Origin: Streptomyces atroolivaceus
GTDB taxonomy: Bacteria > Actinomycetota > Actinomycetes > Streptomycetales > Streptomycetaceae
Assembly: GCF_000717025.1 (NCBI RefSeq)
Contig: NZ_JNXG01000001.1
Span: 620,001 to 684,000, forward strand
Direction: 5' to 3'
DNA: 64,000 bases
Position numbers and translations under genes: made by a program. Of the stretch, positions 28,044-37,065 are shown in pieces. Within the stretch, counting starts at the first letter, position 1, and every line of letters begins with the position of its first letter. The notes beneath the pieces are model-generated. The model did not search any database. It saw nothing but the letters and a program-made list of their open reading frames with translations, and had not been told where the DNA came from.

Positions 28044-28083
28044 GATCGCGCTGGACTCCGCCGGGTCCAGCGCGATCTTTTTT
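28044..28083 (+). terminator. Rho-independent terminator after bldC
   Basis: 13-bp stem (GATCGCGCTGGAC / GTCCAGCGCGATC), 8-base loop, then TTTTTT: one of the few classical U-tract terminators in this GC-rich window. Confidence 0.93.
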
Positions 28084-28320
28084 GTGCCCGGCAGGTGCGG
28101 AGGGCGTCCGCGAGAAGGCGGCGCGGGGAGGCTTTTGGCATGCCGGGAAGGGGCCCGGCGAGTGCCCGAACGGTCCGGTCCTCTGCCCGAACCTGCCGAC
28201 GGGTCGGTTTGCGGGGAGGCCGCGTGCGACCGTGAGCGGGCCTGTTCGGGGCTGTTCGCCCGGGTCCCGGACGTCGTGGGGCGGCTCGGGCGGAACGGTC
28301 CGGGATGTGCTTCGGCGGCA

Positions 28321-28332
28321 GTGCAATTGCAC
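28321..28332. promoter_or_regulatory. 12-bp palindrome in an AT-rich island
   Basis: GTGCAATTGCAC is a perfect palindrome followed by ATATTAAATT, in otherwise GC-rich non-coding DNA. No adjacent gene start explains it. Confidence 0.45.
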
Positions 28333-28503
28333 ATATTAAATTCGCCAGTTGTAGGAAGTGCGTAAAGTACCCCCCGCGCAAAACTGATTCGGTGACTCCC
28401 GTCACACCGGCGTCGTCCCGCTCACTACGAGCCTGCCACCGCGCGGGGGTGCTTGGCTGCGGCAGATGGTCATGTCGCGCGAGGACTTTCGTCCCCCGTG
28501 CCG

Positions 28504-28815
28504 CTACCTGCCCCGCTCCCGGCCCCCGCCGTCGCCGCCTCCGCCGCCGTCTGCCGGGGGCGGAGGCGGAGGAACTGCCGCGGAGTCGCTCCCGGGGGCT
28601 CGGGGGCGGCTCTCCGGGGCCGGCGGTGGCTCGGCGGCATCGCCGGGCTTCCGGGGTGCGCGCGGCGCCTGTGGGGCCGTCAGGGGCTCCATGGCGAGCC
28701 GCAGCAGGCGATGGCAGATCGGACAGTGCCGGGTGAGGTGGCGGTAGCCGGAAGCGGCCGCCAGGTGGGCGCGCAGCAGCGCGCGGGTCTCGTGCCTTTC
28801 CGTGGGCGCAGACAT
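28504..28815 (-). CDS. DUF6274-like small protein with CxxC motif
   Basis: 103 residues from an ATG with GGGAGGCC upstream. N-terminal half (SAPTERHETRALLRAHLAAA, then YRHLTRHCPICHRLLRLAM) carries a CPIC pair that could bind metal or form a disulfide. The C-terminal half is low-complexity Pro/Gly. I associate this N-terminus with DUF6274, a streptomycete-only family of unknown function, from memory. Because the C-terminal half is low-complexity, the stop position is certain but its function is not. Stands alone between the bldC terminator and tRNA-Asp. Confidence 0.72.
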   Translation of the reverse strand: MSAPTERHETRALLRAHLAAASGYRHLTRHCPICHRLLRLAMEPLTAPQAPRAPRKPGDAAEPPPAPESRPRAPGSDSAAVPPPPPPADGGGGGDGGGRERGR

Positions 28816-28917
28816 GCGTGCGGCCTCCCGGTGGGACCGGCCACCCGGCGTCGAGGGAACAAGGGTGGACTCCGTCCTACGGAGTTACCCGTGGCGGAAG
28901 TCGGCGTCAAGACGCAC

Positions 28918-28948
28918 GGAAGCCCGGATCCAGGGGATCCGGGCTTCC
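28918..28948 (-). terminator. Terminator after tRNA-Asp
   Basis: Perfect 14-bp stem (GGAAGCCCGGATCC / GGATCCGGGCTTCC), 3-base loop, eight bases past the 3' end of the minus-strand tRNA-Asp. Confidence 0.9.
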
Positions 28949-28955
28949 GTTACTG

Positions 28956-29030
28956 CGGTCCTGACGGGATTTGAACCCGCGGCCTCCACCTTGACAGGGT
29001 GGCGAGCACTCCAAACTGCTCCACAGGACC
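28956..29030 (-). tRNA. tRNA-Asp (anticodon GTC), copy 1
   Basis: 75-base cloverleaf: acceptor GGTCCTG/CAGGACC, anticodon loop CTGTCAA, T-loop GTTCAAAT, discriminator G. Identical in sequence to the copy at 35137-35211. Confidence 0.96.
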
Positions 29031-29146
29031 AGGTTTTCGCTGCCTGCCTTGCGGCCTGCTGCGAATCCAGACTGTACAGGAGGTCCGAGGGCCAGGTCGA
29101 ACTCACTCACCGTGCGGACGTCGTCACGGCCCCGCGGGGTGCCTGC

Positions 29147-32100
29147 TCACGGAGCGGCCGCGTCGATCGCCTTCACGATCCGCTTGTCCGAGACGGGCTG
29201 CGCGGTGCCCAGCGCGTGCGCGAAGTAGCTCACCCGCAGCTCCTCGATCATCCAGCGGATGTCCAGGACCTCCTGGGGCACCGGCCGTCCCTGGGGCAGC
29301 TGTTCGAGCAGCCAGGCGTACTCGTCCTGCATCTCGTGGACCTTCTCCATACGCGTGGTGTCGCGCTGGACGTTCGTCGGCATCTGCTGCAGCCTGCGGT
29401 CCTCGGCGACCAGGTAGCGCATCAGGTCGGGCAGTCTCCGCAGTCCGGTCGCGGTGACGAACCCGGGCGGCACGAGGCGCGCCAGGTGGTCCCGTACGTC
29501 CGTGACGTTGTTGATCAGGACCAGGCTGTTCGTCGACTTCAGCCGGCGCTCGCAGGCCTGCCAGGCGGCCAGGATCTGCTGCACCTGGCCGATCGTGCGG
29601 ACGGTGAGGTCCACGAGGTCGGCGCGCACCTTGTCGTACAGCTTCCGGAACGACGCCTCGTCCCAGGCCGGGCCGCCGTGCGCGGCGATGAGCCGGTCGG
29701 CCGCCGCCGTCGCGCAGTCGTCGAACAGCGCCTGGATGGAGCCGTGCGGATTGCGGGACAGCGCCAGCTTCTGCTGGTTGGTGAGCTTGTCCGAGGCGAA
29801 CTTGGCCGGGTTCACCGGGATGTTCAGCAGGATCAGCTTCCGGGTGCCCCGCCACATCGCCTGCTGCTGCTCGGCCTCGGTGTCGAAGAGCCGTACGGCC
29901 ACGCTCTCGCCCTGGTCGACGAGTGCCGGGTAGGCCTTGACCGGCTGGCCCGCGCGACGGGTCTCGAAGACACGGTTCAGGGTGCCGATGGTCCAGTCGG
30001 TGAGGCCCGAACGCTCGATGGACTCTCCCGAGGGGCCCGCGGTGGCCGCGGCGGCCTTGGAGAGGGCCTGGCGGGCCTTGGGGCGCAGCTGGAGCTTCAG
30101 CGCCTCCAGATCCTTGTCCTCGGCGACCTTGCGGCGCCGTTCGTCGGTGATGCGGAAAGTGATCTTCAGGTGGTCCGGGACCCGGGACAGGTCGAAGTCG
30201 TCCGCCGTGACCGGGACGCCCACCATCCGCTGGAGCTCACGGGCGAGCGTCAGCGGCAGGGGCTCCTGCAGGGGGACCGCACGGTCCAGGAACTTCGCCG
30301 CGTAGTCCGGTGCGGGGACGTAGTGCCGCCGGATCGGCTTGGGCAGTGAGCGGATCAGCTCGGTGACCACCTCCGGGCGCAGGCCCGGGATCTGCCAGTC
30401 GAAGCCCTCGGCGGTGACCTGGTTGAGCACCTGGAGCGGGATGTGGACGGTCACACCGTCGGCGTCCGCGCCCGGCTCGAACTGGTAGGTCACCCGGAAC
30501 TTGAGCTTCCCCTGCCGCCAGGAGTCCGGGTAGTCGTCCTTGGTGACGGCTCCGGCCTTCTCGTTGATGAGCATCGAGCGCTCGAAGTCGAGCGCGTCCG
30601 GCTCGTCACGGCGCTTGTGCTTCCACCAGGAGTCGAAGTGGGCGCCGGAGACGATGTGCTCGGGGATCCGCTGATCGTAGAAGTCGAAGAGCGTCTCGTC
30701 GTCCACGAGGATGTCGCGGCGCCGCGCGCGGTGCTCCAACTCCTCGACCTCACCGAGCAGTTTGCGGTTGTCATGGAAGAACTGGTGGTGTGTGCGCCAG
30801 TCCCCCTCGACCAGGGCGTTGCGGATGAACAGATCGCGCGACGCCTCCTGGTCGATACGGCCGAAATTGATCTTGCGCTGGGCGACGATCGGTACCCCGT
30901 AGAGCGTGACCCGCTCGTACGCCATCACCGCGGCCTGGTCCTTCTCCCAGTGCGGTTCGCTGTAGGTCCGCTTCAGCAGGTGCTGGGCGAGTGGCTCGAT
31001 CCACTCCGGCTCGACCTTCGCGTTGACCCGCGCCCACAGCCGGGACGTCTCGACCAGCTCGGCCGACATCACGAAGCGCGGCTGCTTCTTGAACAGCGCG
31101 GAACCGGGGAAGATCGCGAACTTGGCGCTGCGGGCGCCCAGGTACTCGTTCTTCTCGGTGTCCTTCAGCCCGATGTGCGACAGCAGGCCGGCCAGCAGCG
31201 AGGTGTGCACCGACTGTTCCGGCGCGTCGGCACCCGTCGAGGACTCCTTGACCTCGATCCCCATCTGCTTGGCGACCGTTCGCAGCTGGGCGTAGATGTC
31301 CTGCCACTCACGGATCCGCAGGAAGTTCAGGTACTCCTGCTTGCACATCCGGCGGAAGCTGGAGGAGCCGCGCTCCTTCTGCTGTTCCCGGATGTAGCGC
31401 CACAGGTTCAGGAACGCCAGGAAGTCGGACGTCTCGTCCTTGAAGCGGGCGTGGTTCTGATCGGCCTGGGTCTGCTTCTCCGAGGGACGCTCACGAGGGT
31501 CCTGGATGGACAGGGCCGCCGCGATGACCATGACCTCGCGTGCGCAGCCGTTCTTCTCGGCTTCGATGACCATGCGGGCCAGGCGCGGGTCGACGGGCAG
31601 CTGGGAGAGCTTGCGGCCCAGCGGCGTGAGGCGCTTCTTCGGATCCTTCTCCGCCGGGTCGAGCGCGCCCAGCTCCTGGAGCAGCTGGACGCCGTCGCGG
31701 ATGTTGCGGTGGTCCGGCGGGTCGATGAAGGGGAACTTCTCGATGTCACCGAGGCCGGCCGCGGTCATCTGGAGGATGACGGAGGCCAGGTTGGTCCTCA
31801 GGATCTCGGGGTCGGTGAACTCGGGACGGGTGACGAAGTCGTCCTCGGAGTACAGCCGGATGCAGATGCCGTCCGACGTACGGCCGCAGCGGCCCTTGCG
31901 CTGGTTGGCGCTGGCCTGGGAGATCCGCTCGATCGGCAGCCGCTGGACCTTGGTGCGGTGGCTGTAGCGGGAGATGCGGGCGTTGCCCGGGTCGATCACG
32001 TACTTGATGCCGGGGACGGTCAGCGAGGTCTCGGCGACGTTCGTGGCGAGGACGATGCGGCGTCCGGTGTGGCGCTGGAACACGCGGTGCTGCTCGGCGT

Positions 32101-33079
32101 GCGAGAGGCGCGCGTAGAGGGGGAGCACCTCGGTGTGTCTGAGGTTGCGTTTGTTCAGGGCGTCAGCCGTGTCGCGGATCTCCCGCTCCCCGGAGAGGAA
32201 GACCAGGACATCGCCCGGGGCCTCGTGGTCCAGCTCGTCGACGGCGTCGCAGATCGCTGTGATCTGGTCGCGGTCGGAGTCGTCGCCCTCCTCCTCGAGG
32301 AGGGGCCGGTAGCGCACCTCCACCGGATAAGTACGTCCGCTGACCTCCACGATCGGTGCCTCGCCGAAGTGCTTGGCGAAGCGTTCCGGGTCGATGGTCG
32401 CCGACGTGATGACGACCTTCAGATCGGGGCGCTTGGGCAGCAGCCGGGCCAGGTAGCCGAGCAGGAAGTCGATGTTCAGCGACCGCTCGTGGGCCTCGTC
32501 GATGATGATCGTGTCGTAGGCGAGGAGCTCGCGGTCCGTCTGGATCTCGGCCAGCAGGATGCCGTCCGTCATCAGCTTCACGAAGGTCGCGTCCGGATTC
32601 ACCTGGTCGGTGAAGCGCACCTTCCAGCCGACGGCCTCGCCGAGCGGGGTGTCCAGCTCGTCGGCGACGCGCTCGGCGACCGTGCGCGCGGCGATCCGGC
32701 GGGGCTGGGTGTGACCGATCATGCCCCGGACGCCACGGCCCAGCTCCATGCAGATCTTGGGGATCTGGGTGGTCTTGCCCGAGCCGGTCTCACCCGCGAC
32801 GATCACGACCTGGTGGTCGCGTATCGCCTCCAGGATCTCGTCCTTCTTCTGGCTGACCGGAAGTTGCTCCGGGTACGAGAGGGCGGGCATCCGCGCGGCG
32901 CGTCCTGCGAGCCGCTCGGCTGCCTTCCCGGCCTCGGCGGAGATCTCGTCCAGCACGGACTGGCGGGCCTCCGGCTTGCGGATGCGACGGGCACCCTCGA
33001 GGCGGCGGCCGAGCCGGTGCGCGTCGCGGAGCGAGAGCTGCCCGAGCTGGGTCTGGAGATCGGCGAAGGAAGTAGACAT
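29147..33079 (-). CDS. hrpA: ATP-dependent RNA helicase HrpA (DEAH box)
   Basis: 1310 residues, the full HrpA length. Helicase core: motif I GETGSGKTTQ (about 96-105), motif Ia TQPRRIAART, motif II DEAHERSLN, motif III SATIDPERF, motif V TNVAETSLTVPG, motif VI QASANQRKGRCGRT. A helicase-associated winged-helix/ratchet region and a large C-terminal DUF3418-type domain follow. Related enzymes act on mRNA and stalled ribosomes; the specific role in Streptomyces is not visible here. Start ATG with MSTSFADLQTQLGQLSL is family-typical. It lies between two identical tRNA-Asp genes, one on each side within about 6 kb. Confidence 0.96.
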   Translation of the reverse strand: MSTSFADLQTQLGQLSLRDAHRLGRRLEGARRIRKPEARQSVLDEISAEAGKAAERLAGRAARMPALSYPEQLPVSQKKDEILEAIRDHQVVIVAGETGSGKTTQIPKICMELGRGVRGMIGHTQPRRIAARTVAERVADELDTPLGEAVGWKVRFTDQVNPDATFVKLMTDGILLAEIQTDRELLAYDTIIIDEAHERSLNIDFLLGYLARLLPKRPDLKVVITSATIDPERFAKHFGEAPIVEVSGRTYPVEVRYRPLLEEEGDDSDRDQITAICDAVDELDHEAPGDVLVFLSGEREIRDTADALNKRNLRHTEVLPLYARLSHAEQHRVFQRHTGRRIVLATNVAETSLTVPGIKYVIDPGNARISRYSHRTKVQRLPIERISQASANQRKGRCGRTSDGICIRLYSEDDFVTRPEFTDPEILRTNLASVILQMTAAGLGDIEKFPFIDPPDHRNIRDGVQLLQELGALDPAEKDPKKRLTPLGRKLSQLPVDPRLARMVIEAEKNGCAREVMVIAAALSIQDPRERPSEKQTQADQNHARFKDETSDFLAFLNLWRYIREQQKERGSSSFRRMCKQEYLNFLRIREWQDIYAQLRTVAKQMGIEVKESSTGADAPEQSVHTSLLAGLLSHIGLKDTEKNEYLGARSAKFAIFPGSALFKKQPRFVMSAELVETSRLWARVNAKVEPEWIEPLAQHLLKRTYSEPHWEKDQAAVMAYERVTLYGVPIVAQRKINFGRIDQEASRDLFIRNALVEGDWRTHHQFFHDNRKLLGEVEELEHRARRRDILVDDETLFDFYDQRIPEHIVSGAHFDSWWKHKRRDEPDALDFERSMLINEKAGAVTKDDYPDSWRQGKLKFRVTYQFEPGADADGVTVHIPLQVLNQVTAEGFDWQIPGLRPEVVTELIRSLPKPIRRHYVPAPDYAAKFLDRAVPLQEPLPLTLARELQRMVGVPVTADDFDLSRVPDHLKITFRITDERRRKVAEDKDLEALKLQLRPKARQALSKAAAATAGPSGESIERSGLTDWTIGTLNRVFETRRAGQPVKAYPALVDQGESVAVRLFDTEAEQQQAMWRGTRKLILLNIPVNPAKFASDKLTNQQKLALSRNPHGSIQALFDDCATAAADRLIAAHGGPAWDEASFRKLYDKVRADLVDLTVRTIGQVQQILAAWQACERRLKSTNSLVLINNVTDVRDHLARLVPPGFVTATGLRRLPDLMRYLVAEDRRLQQMPTNVQRDTTRMEKVHEMQDEYAWLLEQLPQGRPVPQEVLDIRWMIEELRVSYFAHALGTAQPVSDKRIVKAIDAAAP

Positions 33080-33374
33080 ACGGACCCCAGGATCTCACCC
33101 GCGCGCGAGGAGTGGCGAACGTATTTCGTCCGGGCCGCGTCACACCGAACCGGGAGGGCTCCGCCGCGGCACCGGTGACCGAGCGGGAGGGCGCGGCCAC
33201 AGGACGTACCATTTCGGGCAACTGATCACCCGTCCCCCGTGCAAGGCGGCCCCATGTCCCGGGATATACCCGCACCCGCCCGACGCCGGGTGCCGGAAGC
33301 GTAGGCGGGCCCCGCGCCGCCGCGCCCCTTTCCGCAGGTCCCGCTTTCCCCGCATCACTCGCACGGAGCGCCGC

Positions 33375-34163
33375 ATGCCCACGCCCACCCGCCCTTCGCC
33401 CTCCGCGAAGTCCTCCACGAAGAAGTCCTCCGCGAAGAAGCCGGTGCTCTTCGGCCTCGTCGTGGTTCTCGCCGCCGGGCTGCTCGGATTCGTCTCCTAC
33501 CGGGCCACCGCCCCGGACGGGCCCGGCCCCGGCACCCCGGCCGCCGTCACGTCCACCGGACCGGACTCCGACGTCCACCGGGAACTGGCCGGGCTCGCCC
33601 GGCGCGACGCCGACGACAAGCTGGCCCTGGGCCGCACCGCCGCACCGGTCGTCCTCATCGAGTACGCCGACTTCCAGTGCGGCTACTGCGGGAAGTTCGC
33701 CCGGGACACCGAACCCGAACTGATCAAGAGGTACGTCGACGACGGCACCCTGCGCATCGAGTGGCGCAACTTCCCGATCTTCGGCGAGGCGTCGGAGGCG
33801 GCCGCGCGAGCCTCCTGGGCAGCCGGCCGGCAGGACCGCTTCTGGGCCTTCCACCGGGCCGCCTACGCCGAGGACGCCAAGGAGAAGGGCTTCGGACGGG
33901 ATCGCCTCAGGGCCCTCGCCCAGCAGGCGGGCGTGAAGGACCTCGACCGCTTCACGCGTGACACGGACAGCGCGGCGGCCGTCGAGGCGGTCCGCGTCGA
34001 CCGGGAACAGGCCTACGGGATCGGTGCCACGTCCACCCCGTCCTTCCTCATCAACGGCCGCCCCGTGGCCGGAGCCCAGCCCATGGCCGTCTTCACCCAG
34101 GCCATCGAGGCGGCAGCAGCGGAGGAAGCGAACGTCGGGAACGCCGGAGAGCCCGCGAAGTGA
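33375..34163 (+). CDS. DsbA-family thiol-disulfide oxidoreductase, membrane-anchored
   Basis: 262 residues. A Lys/Ser-rich N-terminus precedes one membrane helix (about 24-43), leaving the rest outside. The thioredoxin-fold domain has CGYC in EYADFQCGYCGKFARD, the redox pair, and a cis-Pro in GATSTPSFLINGRPV near 225. It is a Thioredoxin_4/BdbD-like protein that forms or shuffles disulfides in secreted proteins. Its stop overlaps the start of a CcdA-like gene (GTGA), so the two make a functional unit in which CcdA exchanges electrons with it. Start chosen at 33375 with GGAG upstream. Confidence 0.9.
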   Translation: MPTPTRPSPSAKSSTKKSSAKKPVLFGLVVVLAAGLLGFVSYRATAPDGPGPGTPAAVTSTGPDSDVHRELAGLARRDADDKLALGRTAAPVVLIEYADFQCGYCGKFARDTEPELIKRYVDDGTLRIEWRNFPIFGEASEAAARASWAAGRQDRFWAFHRAAYAEDAKEKGFGRDRLRALAQQAGVKDLDRFTRDTDSAAAVEAVRVDREQAYGIGATSTPSFLINGRPVAGAQPMAVFTQAIEAAAAEEANVGNAGEPAK

Positions 34164-34987
34164 CCCCGGACATCGGCTACTTCGCCGCCCTGCTCGGCGG
34201 TCTGCTGGCCCTCGTCAGCCCGTGCAGCGCCCTGCTGCTCCCGGCCTTCTTCGCGTACTCCGTCGACTCCGCCTCACGGCTCCTGGCGCGTACGGGCATC
34301 TTCTACGCCGGTCTCGCCACCACCCTCGTCCCGCTCGGTGCCGCGGGCTCGTACGCCGGACGGCTCTTCTACGGGCACCGCGACGCTCTCGTCCTCGGCG
34401 CGGGCTGGCTGATCATCACGCTGGGGCTCGCCCAGATCCTCGGGCTGGGCTTCGCCTCCCGGCGGATCGCCGCCCTCAGCGGCCGTATCCGGCCCACGAC
34501 CGTCTTCTCCGTCTACGCCCTGGGCGCGGTCTACGGCCTCGCGGGCTTCTGCGCGGGCCCGATCCTCGGCAGTGTCCTCACGGTGGCGGCCGTCAGCGGC
34601 AGCCCCGCCTACGGAGGACTGCTGCTCGCCGTCTACGCGCTGGGCATGGCCCTCCCGCTGTTCGTGCTCGCCCTCCTCTGGGAGCGCTTCGACCTGGGGC
34701 GCCGGGCCTGGCTGCGCGGCCGGCCGCTGCGCGCCGGCCGCTTCGAACTCCACAGCACCTCGCTGCTCTCCGGCCTCTTCTTCATCGGGCTCGGGGTGCT
34801 CTTCCTCGTCTACGACGGAACGACCGCGCTGCCCGGACTCCTGGACGTGGACGACTCGTTCGCCGTCGAGCAGTGGGCCCGGCGCCTCGGCGAGCGGGTC
34901 CCCGATGTTGCCGCGCTGACCGCCCTGGCCGGCGTGGTGCTGCTCGGGCTGACCGTTCAGGCGGTGCGGCGGCGCCGTGACGGCTGA
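34160..34987 (+). CDS. CcdA-family transmembrane electron-transfer protein
   Basis: 275 residues, six predicted membrane helices. The two redox cysteines expected for CcdA/DsbD-type proteins are present: LALVSPCSALLLPAFF in helix 1 and LAGFCAGPILGS in the fourth helix. It moves reducing equivalents from cytoplasmic thioredoxin to extracytoplasmic thiol proteins. The GTG start overlaps the DsbA-like gene by four bases. No cytochrome c maturation genes are adjacent, so its partner is probably the co-encoded DsbA-like protein. A terminator follows. Confidence 0.9.
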   Translation: MTPDIGYFAALLGGLLALVSPCSALLLPAFFAYSVDSASRLLARTGIFYAGLATTLVPLGAAGSYAGRLFYGHRDALVLGAGWLIITLGLAQILGLGFASRRIAALSGRIRPTTVFSVYALGAVYGLAGFCAGPILGSVLTVAAVSGSPAYGGLLLAVYALGMALPLFVLALLWERFDLGRRAWLRGRPLRAGRFELHSTSLLSGLFFIGLGVLFLVYDGTTALPGLLDVDDSFAVEQWARRLGERVPDVAALTALAGVVLLGLTVQAVRRRRDG

Positions 34988-35005
34988 GGGGAGGCCGGGC
35001 ACGAC

Positions 35006-35034
35006 GAAGGCCCCGTCCATCGGACGGGGCCTTC
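35006..35034. terminator. Terminator between ccdA-like gene and tRNA-Phe
   Basis: Perfect 13-bp stem (GAAGGCCCCGTCC / GGACGGGGCCTTC) with a 3-base loop between convergent units. Confidence 0.9.
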
Positions 35035-35040
35035 ATGAGG

Positions 35041-35114
35041 TGGCTGGGGCCGGGATCGAACCGGCGACCTATCGCTTTTCAGGCGATCGCTCGTACCAAC
35101 TGAGCTACCCAGCC
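35041..35114 (-). tRNA. tRNA-Phe (anticodon GAA)
   Basis: 74-base cloverleaf: acceptor GGCTGGG/CCCAGCC, anticodon stem ATCGC/GCGAT with loop CTGAAAA, T-loop GTTCGATC, discriminator A. Last gene of the tRNA-Glu/Asp/Phe cluster on the minus strand. Confidence 0.95.
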
Positions 35115-35136
35115 ACGCAGCTCATACGGGCTGCAG

Positions 35137-35211
35137 CGGTCCTGACGGGATTTGAACCCGCGGCCTCCACCTTGACAGGGTGGCGAGCACTCCAAACTGC
35201 TCCACAGGACC
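35137..35211 (-). tRNA. tRNA-Asp (anticodon GTC), copy 2
   Basis: Same 75-base sequence as the copy at 28956-29030, including anticodon loop CTGTCAA. Sits between tRNA-Glu and tRNA-Phe. Confidence 0.96.
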
Positions 35212-35218
35212 AAGCTAA

Positions 35219-35240
35219 TGTGCGAGACAAGTCTCGCACA
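35219..35240 (-). terminator. Hairpin between tRNA-Glu and tRNA-Asp
   Basis: Perfect 10-bp stem (TGTGCGAGAC / GTCTCGCACA) with a 2-base loop, in the spacer of the tRNA cluster; either a terminator or a processing signal. Confidence 0.65.
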
Positions 35241-35250
35241 CGGTTAAGCG

Positions 35251-35323
35251 TGCCCCCAACGGGATTCGAACCCGTGCTACCGCCTTGAAAGGGCGGCGTC
35301 CTGGGCCACTAGACGATGAGGGC
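35251..35323 (-). tRNA. tRNA-Glu (anticodon TTC)
   Basis: 73-base cloverleaf: acceptor GCCCTCA/TGGGGGC with one T-G wobble, anticodon stem CCGCC/GGCGG with loop CTTTCAA, T-loop GTTCGAAT, discriminator A. First gene of the cluster. Confidence 0.94.
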
Positions 35324-35403
35324 TAAGGGCCCACCTGCGCGCTTTCCAGCGCGTCGGGGACGTGAGAAGCATATGTGATGGCAGGAGGTATCGCCAAAAC
35401 GGT

Positions 35404-36942
35404 TTAGGGGGAGGTCGTGGACGGGGGTGCGGAGGGGGACGGACTCTTGAGGTTCTCCTCCGGAAGGTGGCGGCTGACCTCGGCCGTCGTCAGGCCGAGA
35501 CCTCCGAGGGTGACCTCGTCCCAGGCCTGCAGATGCCGGGTGGGGCGGTCCAGGTAGAGCACGGAGGCGCGCACCTTCTCGGGCTTCTCGTTCTGCACGG
35601 CGCGCAGGCCGCCGCCGCCCGTGGAGCCCTCGACCTTGAGCCGCGTACCCATCGGCAGCAGTTCGTTCACCCGGTGGTGCACATGGCCGGCCAGGACGAG
35701 CGGAACCGTCCCGTCCGTCTCCCGTGCCGCGTTCGGGTCGTGGGCCACCGCGATGTCCACCGGGGTCCCCGCCCGCTTCTGGTCACGCAGCTCCGAGGCG
35801 AGGCGCCTGCCCGCCTGCTGCTCGGACGCCTTGCCGCCGGTGGGGCGCGAGCGGTCCGGGGTGAACTGCGGGTCCCCGATGCCGGCGATCCGCAGCCCGG
35901 CCACGTCCACGGCGCTGCCCTCGTCCAGGACGTGCGCGTTCCTGGTCTTCCTCAGATAGGCCTGGGTGTCCTTGGAGTCGTGGTTGCCCCTCACCCAGAC
36001 GTAGGGCGCGCCGAGGTCGCGGACGGGGTCCAGGAAGCCGTTCTCCGCGGTGGTGCCGTGGTCCATCGTGTCGCCGGAGTCGATGATCACGTCGATGTCG
36101 TACTGCTCGACGAGCGAGCCGATGATGTGCCAGGCGGCGGGGTTGAGGTGGATGTCGGAGACGTGCAGGACCCGGATGGTCGCAGGGTCCGGCTGGTACA
36201 CGGGGAGCGTGGACGTGGCGTCGTACAGCTTGGTGACGTTGGTGACGAGCCGTGCCAGCTCCTGCTGGTAGACGTCGAACTCGGTGACGATCGAGCGCGC
36301 GTCGCCCACGACCGACGGGGCGCTGGAGAGCAGCCCGGAGAATTTCGGCTCCAGTACGGACTTCGGGTTCCAGGTGGCGTACGCGCTGACGCCCGAGGCG
36401 GCGAGCAGCGCCAGCGCGAGACCCCCGGCGGCCAGGGCGCGGCGCGGGCGCCGGTAGACGACCAGGCCGAGGGCGGTCGCTCCGGAGACCACGGCGACGC
36501 AGGAGCGGACGGCCAGCTCCCGGGTGCCGGAGGCGACGTCGTCGGTGACCTCGTCCTGGAGACCGGAGAGGCGCTCGGGGTGCTTGACCAGGGCCTGCGA
36601 GCGCTCCGGGTCCAGCTGGTCGACGTCCACGTCCAGGCGGACCGGGGCGTGGTGGGAGTCCAGCTCCAGTGCGCCGAGCGGCGACACGTTGATCTTGGTG
36701 CCGCCGCTCACCGAGGGCCGCAGGGTCATGGTGGTGTCCATGGGCCCCACGGGCGTACGCACACTGCCGACGACCAGCAGTCCCAGCCAGGCGCCCAGCA
36801 CGACCACGGCCAGCAGGCCGGGCGCGAGCTTCCAGGGGTGCGCCGCGGGGACGAGTCCGCCGGCGGACACGGGGGCGGTGGCGCGCGGGCGGGAGCGGAG
36901 GCGGCGGACACGGGCGGCTGCGGCGTGGAACGGGCGTGCCAT
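35404..36942 (-). CDS. Membrane-bound metallophosphoesterase
   Basis: 512 residues. Two membrane helices (about 38-60 and 160-195) precede a calcineurin-like phosphoesterase domain. All five metal/phosphate motifs are visible: VLHVSDIHLN, IDSGDTMDHG, WVRGNHDS, VAHDPN and LAGHVHH. Substrate unknown; related proteins act on phospholipid-like or nucleotide substrates. The start is uncertain: ATG at 36942 (MARPFHAAAA) is used, with ATG at 36975 as alternative; neither has a good ribosome site. Divergent from the zincin gene with only 123 bases between starts. Confidence 0.87.
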   Translation of the reverse strand: MARPFHAAAARVRRLRSRPRATAPVSAGGLVPAAHPWKLAPGLLAVVVLGAWLGLLVVGSVRTPVGPMDTTMTLRPSVSGGTKINVSPLGALELDSHHAPVRLDVDVDQLDPERSQALVKHPERLSGLQDEVTDDVASGTRELAVRSCVAVVSGATALGLVVYRRPRRALAAGGLALALLAASGVSAYATWNPKSVLEPKFSGLLSSAPSVVGDARSIVTEFDVYQQELARLVTNVTKLYDATSTLPVYQPDPATIRVLHVSDIHLNPAAWHIIGSLVEQYDIDVIIDSGDTMDHGTTAENGFLDPVRDLGAPYVWVRGNHDSKDTQAYLRKTRNAHVLDEGSAVDVAGLRIAGIGDPQFTPDRSRPTGGKASEQQAGRRLASELRDQKRAGTPVDIAVAHDPNAARETDGTVPLVLAGHVHHRVNELLPMGTRLKVEGSTGGGGLRAVQNEKPEKVRASVLYLDRPTRHLQAWDEVTLGGLGLTTAEVSRHLPEENLKSPSPSAPPSTTSP

Positions 36943-37065
36943 TGGGCGCGTATGCCCCGATCGGGCGGCGGACATGCGGGAGAGCGGGCGGCGGTGGGCC
37001 GGGTGGGTGGCCCCGGGGCTGGGTGCGGCCCGCCCGTTCCGCCCGGCGTACGTGACAATGGCGGT

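Larger units (their letters stand above)
27911..28503. other. 593-base gap after bldC
   Basis: Holds the bldC terminator at 28044-28083 and, at 28321-28400, an AT-rich patch with a 12-bp palindrome. No gene is supported on either strand. Confidence 0.55.

Noticed and set aside
30443..33178. 911-codon plus-strand frame opposite hrpA
   Set aside because: Shadow of a long GC-rich gene; composition is Val/Asp/Gly/Leu typical of antisense frames, without motifs.
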